From Candidatus Poribacteria bacterium (GTDB taxonomy: Bacteria; Poribacteria; WGA-4E; WGA-3G): a DNA stretch of 17,582 nt. A program made the position numbers and the translations under genes. Within the stretch, counting starts at the first letter, position 1. Each line of letters begins with the position of its first letter. Under the pieces are notes generated by a model. That model had not been told where the DNA came from. It was given only the letters and a program-made list of their open reading frames with translations, and searched no databases. The stretch is from positions 1-17,582 of the forward strand of contig VXZL01000191.1 in assembly GCA_009845505.1 (NCBI GenBank), given 5' to 3'. Positions 7,081-14,805 of this stretch are shown here, piece by piece.

Positions 7081-8166
7081 GTGGATAAACTGAAAATCGC
7101 ACATATTGGTACGGGTAGACGCGGGAGCGGAACCTATCTGCCGATTATCTCGAAATTGACAGACGACCTTGAACTCGTCGCCGTTTGCGACCAACAAGAA
7201 GAAAGCGTCACCGAACAGGGCGATAAATACAACGTCCCTGCTTACACAGACACTGAGCAGATGTTAGACAGTGTAAAGCCAGATATCTGTGCAATCGTTA
7301 TTACACCGAGTAATAATCACATCTCTGGACTCCTCTGCTCCGAACGTGGTGTCAGTTATTGCACTGAAACACCTATTGATACAGATCTCGGATGGGCAGA
7401 CAAAATGATTGCGTCCGCACAAGCCAACGGGACGAAGTTGGAAGTCAATGAAAACTATTATCGCGTCCCGACGGAACGGATAAAACGAGAAATGATTCTC
7501 GCCGGGGTCTTCGGCAAAGTCAATGTCGCATACAATGACTTCCGAGGACACGGTTACCACGGTATAGGTCTCATTCGCAGCTACGTCGGTTTTGAAAATG
7601 AACCGGTCCGAGTTTACGGCTTCCGAAAAGGATATAACGTCCAGAACCACGTCTGGCGGCAGGGACAACCCGAACGAAATACTGAGGATTGGCAGCATGC
7701 AGTGATTGAGTTTGCGGACGGGGCTATCGGTATCTTCAATTTTAGCGGCCTCTCTTACGGTTCTCCGCTCCGCGGTTTTAACGGCTCAAAGTTCTATGCA
7801 GAACGCGGAATGTGTTTCCGAAATGATGCAGTCATCTTGAACGAAACGGCTGATGCCCAACGTCCGATTAACATTTCACGTAGAACCAACAACGTCGACG
7901 GCTATGAGACACTCTCTGCGCTTGTTGCCGATACGGAGCCTGAAGTCGTCTGGGAGAACCCTTTGCAAAATTATCCACTCAGTGATGGTGAAATCACCGT
8001 CGCATCAGAGTTGATGAGTCTCGTGGATGCGGTTCGGAACGACACAGAGCCTGAATATGGTGCCTACAACGGTCGGAAAGACCGCGAGATTGATGTCGCT
8101 ATGGCGCGTTCATGGGCAAATGACGGCGCGCCTGTCTCTTTCCCGTTTGAATACGAGAAACGTTGA
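7081..8166 (+). CDS. Gfo/Idh/MocA family oxidoreductase
   Basis: This 361-residue protein has an N-terminal Rossmann domain with the nucleotide motif HIGTGRRG (8-15), an acidic residue after the second strand (CDQ, where Asp37 would prefer NAD), and the TPSNNH motif (75-80). The C-terminal half is an alpha/beta domain with a conserved-looking GHGYHGIGLIR. Members oxidise or reduce sugars, inositols and related compounds with NAD(P). The usual Glu-Lys-Pro motif, whose Lys takes part in catalysis, reads Glu-Thr-Pro (96-98) here, so ordinary dehydrogenase chemistry is doubtful; some relatives act as hydrolases or lyases with bound NAD. The GTG start at 7081 has GGAAGGAG about 6 bases upstream. 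It follows the lipoprotein gene closely. Substrate unknown. Confidence 0.88.
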   Translation: MDKLKIAHIGTGRRGSGTYLPIISKLTDDLELVAVCDQQEESVTEQGDKYNVPAYTDTEQMLDSVKPDICAIVITPSNNHISGLLCSERGVSYCTETPIDTDLGWADKMIASAQANGTKLEVNENYYRVPTERIKREMILAGVFGKVNVAYNDFRGHGYHGIGLIRSYVGFENEPVRVYGFRKGYNVQNHVWRQGQPERNTEDWQHAVIEFADGAIGIFNFSGLSYGSPLRGFNGSKFYAERGMCFRNDAVILNETADAQRPINISRRTNNVDGYETLSALVADTEPEVVWENPLQNYPLSDGEITVASELMSLVDAVRNDTEPEYGAYNGRKDREIDVAMARSWANDGAPVSFPFEYEKR

Positions 8167-8204
8167 ACACGGTTTTCGCGACTGCGCAACACGTCATGTT
8201 TTCC

Positions 8205-8233
8205 TTGTTGTTTCCAGTAAAATTCTGTATACT
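8205..8233 (+). promoter_or_regulatory. Probable sigma-70 promoter ahead of the hemB transcription unit
   Basis: TTGTTG (8205-8210), a 17-base spacer and TATACT (8228-8233) lie about 50 bases before the GTG start at 8282. The -10 matches five of six consensus bases and the -35 three of six. It would drive the secreted protein and hemB, and perhaps hemL. Confidence 0.45.
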
Positions 8234-8281
8234 ATTCAGGTAGATAATTGGAAAAGTAAAAAATTTTGGAGGAATACCATT

Positions 8282-9202
8282 GTGAGAAAAATCCGGTTTA
8301 CCCTCGCTCTCTTACTCATTTTTGGTTGCAGCACGACCTTGATGGGAAACGAATGGGCGAACTACTACTTTCCGGATGCACTCGGAAATTACTGGGTTTA
8401 CGAAGACCAGAACGGCGACGAATTGACGCGGTACGCAATAGAACCAGAGAATATTGACGGCGAAACCTATCGGGCTTTCACTTATGATCCCGGCTTGGAG
8501 AATTGGGCGGACTTTGAACACTACATCCACCCGTATTATTATCAAGTCGGAGACGATTGGGTGGCATTCTTTGTCGGCACAGAGGTTGAAAACGCCGCGA
8601 AGGCATCTCTAATAGAGCAGATGGAGGAGGCACTGGTTGTGATGCGTCAGGCGATGCAGGAACAGATGCCTGAAGGGTTGAACGTCTCATTTGACATTGA
8701 CTACGAGATTGATGTAACATCCCAAGACTACTTCTATTTCCTACCGACACCTGCCACTTTCAACGAAGAGTGGACGGCGATTGAGGTGAATGTTGTGCTA
8801 ACCCTGACGATTGACCTCAAAGGGCTGCCGATGGAAATACCCGGAGGTTCAACCCAAACGGTTACAACCTACATGACTTACGTAGAGATGGGGAACGTCA
8901 CAGGGACTGAAACAGTAGAGACAGACGCCGGCACTTTTGAAGACTGTTTGGTGGTTGAATACCGGACAGACCTATCATCTGAAACGGCTCTGTCTGTGGA
9001 AGTCCCACAGCAGCCGGGTATACAAGAACAGGCGGGGATTTCCGTCACGACCATCTGGTTGGCACCGAACGTCGGGATTGTTAAGTTTACACAGGAACAC
9101 CAGCAAGACGCTGGGTCCGATGCACTTGGGTTGACACCGCCCGAAGAAAAAAACTTTGAATTGATACAGTACGAAATCAAATCAGGTTCAGACAGCGAAT
9201 GA
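8282..9202 (+). CDS. Predicted secreted or lipid-anchored protein coupled to hemB
   Basis: I do not recognise a named family. The 306-residue product starts with basic residues and a hydrophobic stretch (6-15); Cys16 follows Ile-Phe-Gly, an imperfect lipobox, and an alternative signal cleavage would be after Met-Gly near residue 22. The mature part begins with tyrosine- and tryptophan-rich sequence ([10 protein letters not shown]) and ends with a pattern common in secreted bacterial beta-rich proteins: [14 protein letters not shown] followed by [14 protein letters not shown] helical segment lies around 110-135. The GTG start at 8282 is chosen because GGAGGA (8268-8273) precedes it by eight bases and a signal peptide follows; the frame is open further upstream but overlaps the oxidoreductase gene. 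Its stop overlaps the hemB start as ATGA, implying translational coupling. Confidence 0.75.
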   Translation: MRKIRFTLALLLIFGCSTTLMGNEWANYYFPDALGNYWVYEDQNGDELTRYAIEPENIDGETYRAFTYDPGLENWADFEHYIHPYYYQVGDDWVAFFVGTEVENAAKASLIEQMEEALVVMRQAMQEQMPEGLNVSFDIDYEIDVTSQDYFYFLPTPATFNEEWTAIEVNVVLTLTIDLKGLPMEIPGGSTQTVTTYMTYVEMGNVTGTETVETDAGTFEDCLVVEYRTDLSSETALSVEVPQQPGIQEQAGISVTTIWLAPNVGIVKFTQEHQQDAGSDALGLTPPEEKNFELIQYEIKSGSDSE

Positions 9203-10170
9203 GTACCTTCCCTATCTATCGTCCAAGGCGACTTCGCGCAAATGAAAATCTGCGCCGACTGGTTCGCGAAACAGCACTCTCTGTGAATGACCTCATCTAC
9301 CCGATGTTCGTCGTTCATGGGCGTGAGATCGCAACTGAAATTTCTGCAATGCCTGGATGTTATCAGTATTCAATTGACAATCTCATCAAAGCTGCGAAAG
9401 AGCTCGCTGCACTTGGAATCCCTGGAACAATTTTGTTCGGAATTCCGGCAGCAAAAGACCCTTTCGGTTTAGAAGCTTATGCCGACGATGGTATCATTCA
9501 ACAGGCGGTGCGCGCCGTTAAAGATGCTGTGCCTGACCTACTTGTGATGACGGATGTCTGCCTCTGTGAATACACGGATCATGGACACTGCGGGGTCGTT
9601 GAGGCGGGTGAAGTCCAAAACGATCCGACGCTTGAGCTCCTTGTTAAAGAGAGTCTTTCGCATGCCCGTGCTGGTGCCAATGTCATTGCCCCATCGGACA
9701 TGATGGACGGACGTGTTGGAGCAATTCGCACGGCATTAGATGAGAACGGATACGAAAACATTCCGATTATGGCGTATGCTGCCAAATACGCATCTGCCTT
9801 TTACGGTCCCTTTCGTGAGGCAGCAGAATCTGCGCCGCAATTTGGGGATCGCCGTGCCTATCAGATGGATCCAGCGAATGCTGCAGAGGCGTTACGAGAG
9901 GTCTCACTTGATATTGAAGAAGGAGCAGATATCCTCATGGTAAAACCTGCCCTTTCTTACCTCGATGTCATTCATCGGGTCAAAACAGAATTTCAGGTGC
10001 CTGTTGCTGCTTACAACGTCAGCGGCGAGTACGCTATGGTTAAAGCAGCAGCACAAAATGGCTGGATTGATGAGGAGCGGGTTGCACTGGAGCTGCTAAC
10101 CAGCATCAAACGCGCCGGTGCTGACATGATTCTAACCTACTTTGCCAAGTCCGTTGTGGAATGGCTATAA
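9199..10170 (+). CDS. hemB: Delta-aminolevulinic acid dehydratase (porphobilinogen synthase)
   Basis: HemB condenses two 5-aminolevulinate molecules to porphobilinogen in the cytoplasm, the first common step of tetrapyrrole synthesis. The 323-residue length is normal. The zinc site is of the cysteine type, with Cys121, Cys123 and Cys131 in [14 protein letters not shown], so this is a zinc-dependent rather than a magnesium-only enzyme. The two Schiff-base lysines are Lys196 in [13 protein letters not shown] and Lys249 in [10 protein letters not shown]. The ATG overlaps the stop of the preceding gene by four bases and no independent ribosome binding site is needed. hemL follows after 18 bases, forming the core of the operon. 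Confidence 0.97.
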   Translation: MSTFPIYRPRRLRANENLRRLVRETALSVNDLIYPMFVVHGREIATEISAMPGCYQYSIDNLIKAAKELAALGIPGTILFGIPAAKDPFGLEAYADDGIIQQAVRAVKDAVPDLLVMTDVCLCEYTDHGHCGVVEAGEVQNDPTLELLVKESLSHARAGANVIAPSDMMDGRVGAIRTALDENGYENIPIMAYAAKYASAFYGPFREAAESAPQFGDRRAYQMDPANAAEALREVSLDIEEGADILMVKPALSYLDVIHRVKTEFQVPVAAYNVSGEYAMVKAAAQNGWIDEERVALELLTSIKRAGADMILTYFAKSVVEWL

Positions 10171-10188
10171 AAAATTGGAGGAAACGCT

Positions 10189-11472
10189 TTGGAGGACAGT
10201 AAATCCTTAACCGCATGGCAAAAATCACAACAATTCATCCCGGGTGGCGTTAACAGTCCGGTCCGAAACTTTAGCAAAGTCGGTAGTCACCCGCGTTTCA
10301 TCGCCCGCGGGGCAGGCTCGAAAATCTATGACATTGATGGAAATGAATATATTGACTATGTTGCCTCTTGGGGTCCCTTGGTTTTGGGACACGCCCATCC
10401 GAGTGTTGTAGACGCTATCAGTGCGATAGCAGCAAACGGCACCAGTTTTGGTGCGCCGACAACATTGGAGACGGAACTCGCCGAAATCATTGTTAATGCA
10501 GTGCCTTCGATCGAGCAAGTCCGTCTCGTCAACTCTGGCACTGAAGCCACAATGACTGCGATTCGCGTCGCACGCGGGTATACCGGGCGCGATAAGATCA
10601 TTAAAATTGACGGATGCTATCACGGTCACGTGGACTATCTCTTGGCAAAAGCAGGTTCAGGGGTCGCTACTTTCGGGCTTTCTGATAGCGGTGGTGTCCC
10701 TGAAGATTTCGCACGCAATACACTCACCGTACCATTTAACGACGCCGATGCTGTCCGAGAAACTATAGAAGCCAATCCAGACGAAATCGCATGTCTCATT
10801 CTGGAACCGATTATGGGGAATATGGGTATCATCCCTCCCAGAGATGGTTATCTCAATGAGCTCCGTGAGATTACGGAGGCGCACGGCATTGTACTCATTT
10901 TTGATGAAGTTATCACAGGGTTTCGAGTGGCTTATGGCGGCGCACAATCTCGCTATAACGTCACGCCAGACATGACCTGTTTAGGAAAGATTATTGGGGG
11001 CGGTTTACCTGTTGGGGCTTACGGCGGGAAACGGGACATCATGCGATGCGTTGCACCGGAAGGCGATGTCTATCAGGCAGGAACACTATCGGGTAATCCG
11101 TTAGCCGTTACTGCAGGCATAACAACGCTGAAAAAGCTCGCTGAACCAGGGGTTTATGAACAACTTGAGAACAGTGCTGCTGCGCTCGCAGACGGTCTCG
11201 CTGAGGCGACAGAAGAACACAATGTTGACGCATGGCACAGTCGTGTCGGTTCGATGTTGATGCTTTACTTCACGCCGGAAACCGTCACAGATGCCGATGG
11301 TGCCCGCACAGCGGATACGGATCGTTTTCAACAATACTTCTGGGGACTCGTAGAACGGGGTGTCTATGTCGCACCCTCTCAGTTTGAGGCAGGTTTTGTC
11401 TCTTTGGTTCACTCCGAAGACGATATCAACAAAACCGTTCAAGCCGCAACACAAGTATTGGCTGATCTCTAA
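10189..11472 (+). CDS. hemL: Glutamate-1-semialdehyde 2,1-aminomutase
   Basis: HemL uses pyridoxal phosphate to move the amino group of glutamate-1-semialdehyde, giving 5-aminolevulinate, the substrate of HemB. The 427-residue protein shows the class III aminotransferase pattern: GGVNSPVR near the N-terminus, VNSGTEATM (114-122) for phosphate binding, YHGH (144-147), FDEVITGFR with Asp239 binding the cofactor ring nitrogen, and the Schiff-base Lys267 in [17 protein letters not shown]. The start is TTG at 10189, preceded at seven bases by GGAGG (10177-10181); no in-frame ATG fits better. With hemA further along this shows the C5 route from glutamyl-tRNA, not the glycine route. Confidence 0.97.
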   Translation: MEDSKSLTAWQKSQQFIPGGVNSPVRNFSKVGSHPRFIARGAGSKIYDIDGNEYIDYVASWGPLVLGHAHPSVVDAISAIAANGTSFGAPTTLETELAEIIVNAVPSIEQVRLVNSGTEATMTAIRVARGYTGRDKIIKIDGCYHGHVDYLLAKAGSGVATFGLSDSGGVPEDFARNTLTVPFNDADAVRETIEANPDEIACLILEPIMGNMGIIPPRDGYLNELREITEAHGIVLIFDEVITGFRVAYGGAQSRYNVTPDMTCLGKIIGGGLPVGAYGGKRDIMRCVAPEGDVYQAGTLSGNPLAVTAGITTLKKLAEPGVYEQLENSAAALADGLAEATEEHNVDAWHSRVGSMLMLYFTPETVTDADGARTADTDRFQQYFWGLVERGVYVAPSQFEAGFVSLVHSEDDINKTVQAATQVLADL

Positions 11473-11488
11473 GGGGAAAATACGGGAA

Positions 11489-11509
11489 GGGCAGCCATAA
11501 GGGCTGCCC
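11489..11509. repeat. GGGCAGCC palindrome (REP-like hairpin)
   Basis: GGGCAGCC (11489-11496) and GGCTGCCC (11502-11509) form a perfect eight-base-pair stem around a five-base loop, followed by CTACA. It ends seven bases before the ATG of the prenyl synthase gene, where a ribosome binding site would be expected. It lacks a T-run, so it is not a standard terminator, though it may attenuate. A related element lies inside the sirC-like gene. Confidence 0.75.
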
Positions 11510-11516
11510 CTACATT

Positions 11517-12497
11517 ATGTCCAACTTTGATCAAATCGTCCAATTGATTGCCGACGACCTCGCTGCTGTTGAGACGAGACTTACTGAAGAGAGCGCAAGT
11601 GAATATAGTTTCGTTGACATGGCAGTCCAGCACGTCGTTGGAGGGGGTGGTAAGCGTCTCCGTCCAATTCTTGTTGTGCTTTCTGCTAAAGTCTGTGGAT
11701 ATGAGGGCAGCGATGCACATACCCTCGCTGCTGTTGTTGAACTCATCCATGTCGCATCACTTGTTCACGACGATGTGCTTGATGAAGCAGCTATCCGCCG
11801 CGGGCGCGAAACTTTACATGCAAGGTGGGGTAATAAAGTTGCAGTCCTCGTTGGAGACTACTTACACGCTCGTGTCCTCTCTATGCTCGTCTCCCGTCGC
11901 GCCGATGATCCAGCGATGGCGATCCTCGCTGATACCACGCAAGCGATGTGTGAAGGTGAAGTCATACACGCATACAAAAGTGGCGATTTTGACATCTCCG
12001 AAACCGAATACCTCAAAATTATCAGTTTCAAGACGGGTAAACTGATTACGGCTTCTTGTACCCTCGGTGCGCATCTCGGCACAACCGATTCCAAACAGAT
12101 TGAGGCACTTACTGTCTATGGACAACAAATTGGGATTGCCTTCCAAATTGTTGATGATGTCCTTGATTTTGCAGAAAATCCAGATAAATTGGGAAAAAAC
12201 ACGTTCGGGGACCTCCGTGAAGGGAAACTCACTTTTCCGATCATTTATGCTCGGAGTGTTTGTAATGATGATGAGAAACAGATGCTGGAAAAAGTCCTGA
12301 ATCCCAACACAGACGAAACAGAGGCAATCGTTTTTGTTGAATCTCTGTTCCAGCGGTATGGGGTCGAAGCCTATTGCCTGAAAATCGCACAAGATTACGC
12401 CGACCGCGCCAAAGCAGCGTTAGCAGCCTTTCCTGAGACACCTGCCCGTCTCGCGCTACAACAACTCGCAAATTACGTCGTCTCACGAGAGTCATAA
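11517..12497 (+). CDS. Trans-polyprenyl diphosphate synthase (IspB/HepT-like)
   Basis: This enzyme extends farnesyl or geranylgeranyl diphosphate with isopentenyl diphosphate to make the side chain of quinones or another long prenyl carrier. At 326 residues it has the standard all-helical family layout: GGKRLRP (44-50) for isopentenyl diphosphate binding, the first aspartate-rich motif DDVLD at 85-89 in LVHDDVLDEA, KTGKLI (172-177), and the second aspartate-rich motif DDVLD at 213-217 followed by FGDLREGKLTFP. The residues just before the first motif are Ser-Leu-Val-His rather than bulky aromatics, which suits a long-chain product; chain length is not determined. The ATG at 11517 has no ribosome binding site because a palindrome occupies that place. 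It lies between hemL and the siroheme gene, so quinone and heme synthesis may be expressed together. Confidence 0.93.
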   Translation: MSNFDQIVQLIADDLAAVETRLTEESASEYSFVDMAVQHVVGGGGKRLRPILVVLSAKVCGYEGSDAHTLAAVVELIHVASLVHDDVLDEAAIRRGRETLHARWGNKVAVLVGDYLHARVLSMLVSRRADDPAMAILADTTQAMCEGEVIHAYKSGDFDISETEYLKIISFKTGKLITASCTLGAHLGTTDSKQIEALTVYGQQIGIAFQIVDDVLDFAENPDKLGKNTFGDLREGKLTFPIIYARSVCNDDEKQMLEKVLNPNTDETEAIVFVESLFQRYGVEAYCLKIAQDYADRAKAALAAFPETPARLALQQLANYVVSRES

Positions 12498-12546
12498 GAA
12501 ATAGTCGTCGGTTAAGACGGGCATGGTTAATTAGAACCTTCTTTGA

Positions 12547-12574
12547 CCGATAACTGAAAACTGATGACCGACAA
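12547..12574. repeat. Heptamer tandem repeat before the sirC-like gene
   Basis: Four seven-base units, CCGATAA, CTGAAAA, CTGATGA and CCGACAA, lie just upstream of the ATG at 12583 and occupy the place of a ribosome binding site. They resemble the heptamer block after rtcB. Confidence 0.55.
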
Positions 12575-12582
12575 CCATTAAA

Positions 12583-13758
12583 ATGTTTTATCCAGCATAC
12601 ATAAACCTTCAAGACCGAAAATGTCTCGTTGTCGGTGGCGGCACCGTTGCCGAACGAAAAGTCGTTACCATGCTTCTCAGCGGTGGGGACGTTACCGTAA
12701 TCAGTCCAGACGCAACGGAATTGCTAACGTTCCTCTCACATCTCGGCACAATTCGTTGGCATAAGCGACAGCTGAAGGCAGGTGATACCAACGGCTATTT
12801 CCTCGTCTGTGCTGCCACTGATTTTACAGATATCAATTCCGCTGTTTTCGCGGAAGCACACGAGAAGAACAAAATCCGTTTAGTCAACGTCGTTGACGTT
12901 ATCCCGCAATGCACCTTCGCTGCTGCCTCGGTCGTAACCGACGGCGAACTCATGCTTAGCATCTCAACGAGTGGTAAAAGTCCCGCAACCAGCCGCCGTA
13001 TCCGTGAATATTTTGAGACACTCCTAAACGCAGATTCGTTATACACGCTCGGTTATGAGGCTGAAAAACCTGTACCGATTAAGAATCAAGGACTGCCGTA
13101 TCCGGTCTATCTCCTGTTAGAAAATCGAAAATGTGTTGTTTTATGTGAGCAGAAAACGGAGGAGATTGAACGTCGTGTTTCGCTGTTACGCCAGTCTGGT
13201 GCTTCGGTTTTATGTCCGGCACCCGACACTGTGGATCGGCATTATCTTGAAGATGCGTTCCTCGTTATTGCAGACGAAACATCTACGGTGAACACGCCGT
13301 GTGAAAATGGAGACAGATTCATTTGGGAGTATCTTGATGAACCGGGTGCCGGGACCCATTTCACACCCCATCTTGTAACAGATGATAACCTGATAATTAG
13401 CGTCGCTGCCAGAAGCAGTGCGGGAACTGAGAAGGCAGAACAACTCCGTAAGAAACTCGCGAACCAATTTGAAAACAATGGGTACGGGGCATTTATCGAA
13501 TTCCTCGGTGCACGCCGTTCTGAAATTCTCCAGTCTTTTCCGACACCCAAGAAGCGCGCTGACTTTTTCGAGTTGCTCATTGACAGCGTTGAAGATACAG
13601 TATCGGGGTTACAAACCCCTCCTACAAAATGCTGCCTTGGACTTACAAATCCGGAGTGTTCTGCTGAATGCCTCTTCAACTGGGTTCGGAATGGTAGGCT
13701 GGAACATGCGAATGCCTTGGTCTCCAAACTACTTGACAAAGCACACCAATGTTGCTAA
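12583..13758 (+). CDS. Two-module precorrin-2 dehydrogenase/sirohydrochlorin ferrochelatase-like protein
   Basis: The first module (1-150) matches the SirC/Met8/CysG N-terminal family, which oxidises precorrin-2 with NAD and in some members inserts iron to give siroheme. It has MFYPAYINLQDRKCLVVGGG with the nucleotide motif GGGTVAERK (18-26), and Asp105 in NVVDVIPQCTF matches the catalytic aspartate. Residues about 171-298 look like a second copy: YPVYLLLENRKCVVL aligns with the N-terminus, and FTPHLVTDDNLIISVAARSS aligns with FAAASVVTDGELMLSISTSG. The second copy has lost the glycine motif (CEQKTEEIERR) and the catalytic Asp-Pro region. Residues 300-391 form a C-terminal helical part with an unusual Cys-rich segment (about 341-363) that is partly encoded by a palindromic repeat. 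At 391 residues it is well above the usual 150-220. No ribosome binding site is visible. Confidence 0.85.
   Translation: MFYPAYINLQDRKCLVVGGGTVAERKVVTMLLSGGDVTVISPDATELLTFLSHLGTIRWHKRQLKAGDTNGYFLVCAATDFTDINSAVFAEAHEKNKIRLVNVVDVIPQCTFAAASVVTDGELMLSISTSGKSPATSRRIREYFETLLNADSLYTLGYEAEKPVPIKNQGLPYPVYLLLENRKCVVLCEQKTEEIERRVSLLRQSGASVLCPAPDTVDRHYLEDAFLVIADETSTVNTPCENGDRFIWEYLDEPGAGTHFTPHLVTDDNLIISVAARSSAGTEKAEQLRKKLANQFENNGYGAFIEFLGARRSEILQSFPTPKKRADFFELLIDSVEDTVSGLQTPPTKCCLGLTNPECSAECLFNWVRNGRLEHANALVSKLLDKAHQCC
13605..13619. repeat. GGGGTT palindrome inside the sirC-like reading frame
   Basis: GGGGTT, a three-base loop ACA, and AACCCC form a perfect six-base-pair hairpin, followed by TCCTACA. 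It lies within codons 341-346 and keeps the frame open. The trailing CCCCTCCTACA resembles the CCCCTACA after the palindrome at 11489, suggesting one family of small elements. Confidence 0.7.
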
Positions 13759-13878
13759 AATTGCATCAGAATAAAAACGTTACGCCTTTTTCGAGACTTT
13801 CAAAACGGTTGAGAACTGCTTTAACGATCTCACGGGGATAAGAGACATTCCTGCCTTGATGCACAAAGGAAGAAAATC

Positions 13879-14742
13879 ATGAATACGCGAAACGATTTTG
13901 AATTCAAGCAAAGAAAGTATATGCCGGTCTTTCCAAAAGCGAGCGGAAAACCGACCGTTTTTATACAAGGCTACCCTTATGAGGACGACGAGCCTATGTC
14001 CGCAACCGGATACCACGCTGAACAAATTCGTGTTTTTTCTGACCAGATCTCGCGATACTTTCAAACCCATCCACACATTTATGTCGGTGTTGACAGTTTT
14101 ATCTACTACCGTGAAGGCGACATCGGAAAATTCGTTGCTCCGGATGTTTTTGTTGTTTTTGGTGTCGAGAAGTATCCACAGCGGCGGAGTTTTTATACAT
14201 GGTCAGAAGGTGCCGTCCCTACAGCTATTTTTGAATTTCTTTCCGATTCAACAGCCTATCGGGATCGGCATGGAAAATTTGAAGTCTATCTCGACGATAT
14301 GGGGGCGCAAGAGTACTACATCCATCAACCTGAAATGAAGAAACCCCCAGAGTTTCGAGGGTGGCGGCGAAGCCCATCGGGGGATATCCTTGAAATCGTC
14401 CCAGACGTACAAGGCGGGCTATTTAGTCAAGCACTAAACCTCTATTTCCGATGGGAGGATCAACTGCATACGCATGTCAGGTTGTTACGCCCCTATCTCC
14501 CCGATGGCACCCCCATTACAACTTCTGTTGAAGAACATTACCTACGCCTCGCAGCAGAAGAACGCGCAGTAAGCGAATCCGAACGCCGCCTCGCAGCAGA
14601 AGAACGCGCAGTAAGCGAATCCGAACGCCGCCTCGCTGCTGAAAGACTCGCCAGAGAAGAATCAGAGCGACGACAGGCAATAGAAGCCGAGTTAAAACGT
14701 CTCCAAGCACAACTCGCCAACTCTGAAAATGAAAACGAATAA
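13879..14742 (+). CDS. Uma2 family (DUF820) PD-(D/E)XK nuclease-like protein with repeat tail
   Basis: The first 200 residues show the Uma2 pattern of the restriction-endonuclease-like fold: VAPDVFVVFG with Asp89, AIFEFLSDSTAYRD with Glu119, then HGKFEVYLDDMGAQEYYIH with Lys133. These would form the metal-dependent nuclease site. The biological role of Uma2 proteins is unclear; they are expanded in cyanobacteria and some other lineages. Residues 223-280 form a charged coiled coil containing a 14-residue tandem repeat (RLAAEERAVSESER), two exact copies and one degenerate copy, a tail often seen in this family. AAGGAAG lies 7 bases before the ATG. Sitting between the siroheme and CcsA-like genes it is functionally out of place and is probably an accessory insertion. 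Confidence 0.88.
   Translation: MNTRNDFEFKQRKYMPVFPKASGKPTVFIQGYPYEDDEPMSATGYHAEQIRVFSDQISRYFQTHPHIYVGVDSFIYYREGDIGKFVAPDVFVVFGVEKYPQRRSFYTWSEGAVPTAIFEFLSDSTAYRDRHGKFEVYLDDMGAQEYYIHQPEMKKPPEFRGWRRSPSGDILEIVPDVQGGLFSQALNLYFRWEDQLHTHVRLLRPYLPDGTPITTSVEEHYLRLAAEERAVSESERRLAAEERAVSESERRLAAERLAREESERRQAIEAELKRLQAQLANSENENE
14545..14670 (+). repeat. 42-base tandem repeat in the Uma2 gene
   Basis: Copies one (14545-14586) and two (14587-14628) are identical apart from the junction bases I could compare. The third (14629-14670) is diverged but in register. Each encodes 14 residues, four heptad-like half turns of a coiled coil. The near identity of two copies suggests a recent duplication by slippage. 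Confidence 0.9.
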
Positions 14743-14805
14743 CACATCAGCAGGACAGTTATATCTACACGCTGTCTGCCCTTATGGTCTCAAAAAGCAG
14801 GGAAT

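Noticed and set aside
8027..8281. Upstream start for the hemB-coupled exported protein
   Set aside because: It overlaps the end of the oxidoreductase gene in another frame and would place a long hydrophilic stretch before the signal peptide.
14545..14670. CRISPR-like array
   Set aside because: The repeats are directly adjacent, in frame and without spacers; they encode a coiled coil.
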